Assembly (NCBI GenBank): GCA_027717985.1
Contig: JALLOO010000002.1
Coordinates: forward strand, 71,257-135,245
Direction of reading: 5' to 3'
DNA from: Patescibacteria group bacterium AH-259-L05
GTDB lineage: Bacteria; Patescibacteriota; Patescibacteriia; UBA2591; UBA6264
Length of the DNA stretch: 63,989 bases
Every line of letters begins with the position of its first letter. The stretch's first letter is position 1. The notes below the pieces were generated by a model. The model saw nothing but the letters and a program-made list of their open reading frames with translations. It had not been told where the DNA came from and did not search any database. A program made the translations under genes and the position numbers. Positions 61,575 to 63,989 of the stretch are shown one piece after another.

Positions 61575-61646
61575 TGCCAGGGGTGGGAGTCGAACCCACT
61601 ACCTCAACGTTTTCAGCGTTGCACTCTACCGGTGAGTTACCCTGGC
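61575..61646 (-). tRNA. tRNA-Phe (anticodon GAA)
   Basis: Minus strand: acceptor GCCAGGG/CCCTGGC, anticodon arm CAACG-CTGAAAA-CGTTG; CCA not encoded. The first base follows the CNNM gene stop codon directly. Confidence 0.92.
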
Positions 61647-62852
61647 TTACTTACTAATTTTTACTTTAAGAATTGTTTTCTTGGTTGCGTCTTCAATAGC
61701 GATTTTTACTGTGTCTAATTCTAGTTTTTCTTCTTTTTTCGGGATGCGCCCTAATTTATCAAGGATCACCGCACTAATAGTCTCGTGTTCGTTGCCTGGT
61801 AATTTTACTTTAAAAAATCGATTAATTTGACCAATCTCAGTTGCCCCGTCAACTAAAATAGTGTTTTTATCAATTCGTTTGATAACAATTCTATCAACAT
61901 CTTTTTCATCAGCTATTTCTCCTACCAATTCCTCGAGCAGATCTTCTAAGGTAATCAAACCAATAATCTCTCCCCATTCATTCACCACAATTGCAATATG
62001 AACAGCTCGTTTTTGGAATTCTTTAAGCAAGTCGTTTAATGGTTTTTGATCAGGGATAAAGTATGGTTCTTTACAAATTTCGCCAAGGGTTAGTTTTTGT
62101 GCGCGTTCGGAAGAATATTTAAGTAAATCTTTGGTATATAAAATGCCAATAATATTATCTTTGCTATTTTTAAAAACAGGAATACGGCTTAACGGCGCTT
62201 TTTTAATCGCTTTAATAGCATCAGTTATGCTAAGGGTATGATTTAAACTAAAGATTTTTGATCGCGGCGTCATTGCATCTTCAGCCGTAATATCAGTAAA
62301 TTGAAAAACTTTACCAATAATTTCCCTCTCCTCTTCTTCAATGGTGCCTGCTTCAACGCCCATGGCAGTCATGGTTTGCACATCTTCTTCAGTAATGCGA
62401 ATTGGTTGAATCGTGCCAGTAATTTTTACTAATTTTTCAAAAATGACAACGAGGGGATAAAGAGCATAACTGATAAGTTCAATTGGTCGGGCTACTAATA
62501 AAGATATAAATGAGGCTTGTGCCGTAGCCATTGATTTTGGCAAGATTTCGCCGAAAAGTAAAATTAAAAAAGTAGTGCCGCCAAACGCAATACCAGCACC
62601 ATATGAACCAAACCATTGGGTAGCCAGAATCGTTGCAAGAATTGAGGCTGCTACATTAGCAATGTTGTTTCCAATTAAAATCGTAATAATCAGTCGTTTT
62701 GGTTTTTCTTTAATGCGGGATAGCGCCTTAGCCCCTTGCTTTTTTTGCCGTAAAAGTCTTTTAACTTCTACTCCACTAATGGAGTAGAGCGCTGTTTCAG
62801 ATCCAGAAAAAAATCCAGATAATAGTAGTAGTATAATAAATACTGTTAGCAT
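61647..62852 (-). CDS. CNNM/CorC (HlyC/CorC) family transporter
   Basis: 401 residues. An N-terminal CNNM (DUF21) membrane domain with LSGFFSGSETALYSIS and GNNIANVAASILAT, then a CBS pair (MTPRSKIFSL; PLSRIPVFKNSKDNIIG; VVNEWGEIIGLITLEDLLEEL) and a CorC_HlyC C-terminal domain. The family handles Mg2+ or Co2+ export. Lies between tRNA-Gly and tRNA-Phe on the same strand. Confidence 0.92.
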   Translation of the reverse strand: MLTVFIILLLLSGFFSGSETALYSISGVEVKRLLRQKKQGAKALSRIKEKPKRLIITILIGNNIANVAASILATILATQWFGSYGAGIAFGGTTFLILLFGEILPKSMATAQASFISLLVARPIELISYALYPLVVIFEKLVKITGTIQPIRITEEDVQTMTAMGVEAGTIEEEEREIIGKVFQFTDITAEDAMTPRSKIFSLNHTLSITDAIKAIKKAPLSRIPVFKNSKDNIIGILYTKDLLKYSSERAQKLTLGEICKEPYFIPDQKPLNDLLKEFQKRAVHIAIVVNEWGEIIGLITLEDLLEELVGEIADEKDVDRIVIKRIDKNTILVDGATEIGQINRFFKVKLPGNEHETISAVILDKLGRIPKKEEKLELDTVKIAIEDATKKTILKVKISK

Positions 62853-62915
62853 ACTAGAATGGTAACCATAAATAGAAATCCCGTCAATACGGGATTATGG
62901 TAAATTATGTATACG

Positions 62916-62989
62916 TGGAGCGGGCGAAGGGAATCGAACCCTCGTTATCAGATTGGAAATCTGAGGCTTTACCACTAAGCTACACCCGC
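62916..62989 (-). tRNA. tRNA-Gly (anticodon TCC)
   Basis: Minus strand: acceptor GCGGGTG/CGCCCGC, anticodon arm TCAGA-TTTCCAA-TCTGA, CCA encoded. Seven bases after the HD protein stop. A hairpin AATCCCGT/ACGGGATT lies just downstream at 62878-62896. Confidence 0.92.
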
Positions 62990-62996
62990 CAATTAG

Positions 62997-63929
62997 CTAG
63001 ATTTTATACCCCATGTCTTCTGCCAATTCTTCAAGTGACATGGTTTTTCGTTTTTCTGCCCGTTCTTGTGCAGCCTGAATTGACTCATCAAATTTATTAA
63101 ACAAGGCGCGGACCGCATCTTTTGCTGTCCCTGGAATGCCCTTAAGTTCTTTATCTAATGAATCTTTGCGGCCTTGAGCAAATTTTGGTTGAAATTCAGC
63201 CCATGTAATCATTCTTTTTTTGTAATATTCTTTTTGTTCGTTGGTGAGATTTTTAATATTTTTAACCGCATCAGCAATATCCATATTTTCTTCGCGAAAA
63301 AAGTTATCACCGTCTGCAAGAAATGCTTCTGCCCCGTCGAGTCCAGCCGCGCCCAAGTCTGCAAGCGCAACGGCTCGCGTTATAAGCGATGAGTCTTTAG
63401 TAAGATTGGGCTGAATAACCGTGTTGTTTTTAAGAATATCGCCAGGTATAGTAGCTTCAATAGCTTCTTGAACCGTTTTCATATCTTGTTCAGTAAATAC
63501 TTCTTTGCCCTCTTCTTGATTTGCTTGTTTCATAAATTTAATTGCTTCTTTTGCACTATCTTTTTCATTATCGCTGGTATGCCGTTTACGTATTATTTTT
63601 TCAAATTTACCGTCTTGTTTGTCTTTATCATAATTTTGAATAACATCATGAAATGCGCCTGCAAGACACCCAATTTTTACATCATGACTGGTTAAAAGGG
63701 ATGAATCAGCGTGCTGTATTGTCGAGAGAATATACTCAACTCTTTGGACAATTTTGTTTGTATGGTCTCTGTTATGAAAATCAAGGTTGTCATCAGGATT
63801 TTTTGCCTGTTCAAACCGCTGTTTAATTTTTTCCAACGCTTCTTCAATTCCTTTATAAATATATAAGCCAAAGCGAGATTCTTTTTCTCGTTCACTTTCT
63901 ACTGGTTGTGATTCTAACTTTTTAAACAT
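62997..63929 (-). CDS. HD-domain metal-dependent phosphohydrolase-like protein
   Basis: 310 residues. HD motifs: HNRDHTNKIVQRV (about 52), GAFHDVIQNY (about 91) with the HD pair, and ALADLGAAG (about 188) as distal Asp. The C-terminal 80 residues are helical and charged. The substrate is unknown. The ATG lies 6 bases after a TACAGT -10 box, so the message is probably leaderless. Confidence 0.75.
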   Translation of the reverse strand: MFKKLESQPVESEREKESRFGLYIYKGIEEALEKIKQRFEQAKNPDDNLDFHNRDHTNKIVQRVEYILSTIQHADSSLLTSHDVKIGCLAGAFHDVIQNYDKDKQDGKFEKIIRKRHTSDNEKDSAKEAIKFMKQANQEEGKEVFTEQDMKTVQEAIEATIPGDILKNNTVIQPNLTKDSSLITRAVALADLGAAGLDGAEAFLADGDNFFREENMDIADAVKNIKNLTNEQKEYYKKRMITWAEFQPKFAQGRKDSLDKELKGIPGTAKDAVRALFNKFDESIQAAQERAEKRKTMSLEELAEDMGYKI

Positions 63930-63935
63930 ATTAGT

Positions 63936-63964
63936 ACTGTATCAGATTTTTGGGCTCTTGTCAA
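63936..63964 (-). promoter_or_regulatory. Promoter of the HD gene, leaderless
   Basis: Minus strand TTGACA, 17-base spacer, TACAGT, then six bases to the ATG at 63929. Confidence 0.72.
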
Positions 63965-63989
63965 TCCCCCACCACTTTTGGAATAAAAG

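Overview
The window reads as a chromosome segment of an AT-rich, small-genome bacterium of the Candidate Phyla Radiation (Patescibacteria). The basis is mixed. Seen directly: a 16S rRNA gene split by two introns and not followed by 23S; an rpsF-ssb-rpsR-efp cluster with no rplI (bL9) after rpsR; VanW, bactofilin, a radical-SAM/acetyltransferase Elp3, and many small membrane proteins. These features are known to be common in that group. UGA, UAG and UAA all end recognisable genes, so the genetic code looks standard. I cannot name the lineage below that level.

Layout. 1-16 kb: a 5'-cut cysteine-rich repeat protein, a fatty-acid-hydroxylase-like gene, pilT, the efp/rpsR/ssb/rpsF cluster, a TRM11-like methyltransferase gene split by a TnpB element that also carries a LexA-like gene, a broken GT4 glycosyltransferase, then single-gene units (NUDIX, DHH-like unknown, ROK kinase, deaminase-like, IDO-like haem dioxygenase). 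16-23 kb: M23 peptidase, lipase-maturation-factor-like membrane protein, alpha/beta hydrolase, MiaB, cystathionine-lyase family enzyme, small membrane proteins. 22.7-40.5 kb: a long plus-strand run of housekeeping genes (bactofilin, DeoC, GlgA, GyrA, Pcm, subtilase, GalT, Hsp20, VanW, IF-2, RmlA-like, S16, KhpA, TrmD). 40.5-43.8 kb: the 16S gene with a group I intron near E. coli position 516 and a group II intron near 1395-1398 that encodes a LAGLIDADG endonuclease, enclosed by a long processing stem. 43.8-64 kb: tRNAs, an LhgO-like oxidase, CCA transferase, a two-domain metallophosphoesterase, RluD-like, Gmk, L19, a free-standing LAGLIDADG gene, a stop-split HD hydrolase, Elp3, a G+C-rich fused 2-oxoacid dehydrogenase E1, a 2-oxoacid:ferredoxin oxidoreductase pair, a flavin reductase, a CNNM transporter and an HD protein. 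Ten tRNA genes are visible.

Three themes cut across the window. (1) A palindromic repeat family built on TGTCATCCCGC is scattered between genes and has also entered at least four protein genes in frame, always read as Leu-Ser-Ser-Arg. (2) Two styles of gene start coexist: single genes with TTGACA promoters, a strong AAGGAGG site and a terminator, and genes whose -10 box lies only a few bases before the ATG (leaderless) or that lack any Shine-Dalgarno site. The 16S 3' end reads CACCTCATTT instead of the usual CACCTCCTTT, which bears on this. (3) Several tRNA genes begin within 0-8 bases of the stop codon of the gene upstream on the same strand.

Most interesting candidates: the TnpB plus LexA-like element, the in-frame palindromic elements, and the two-class intron arrangement in 16S.
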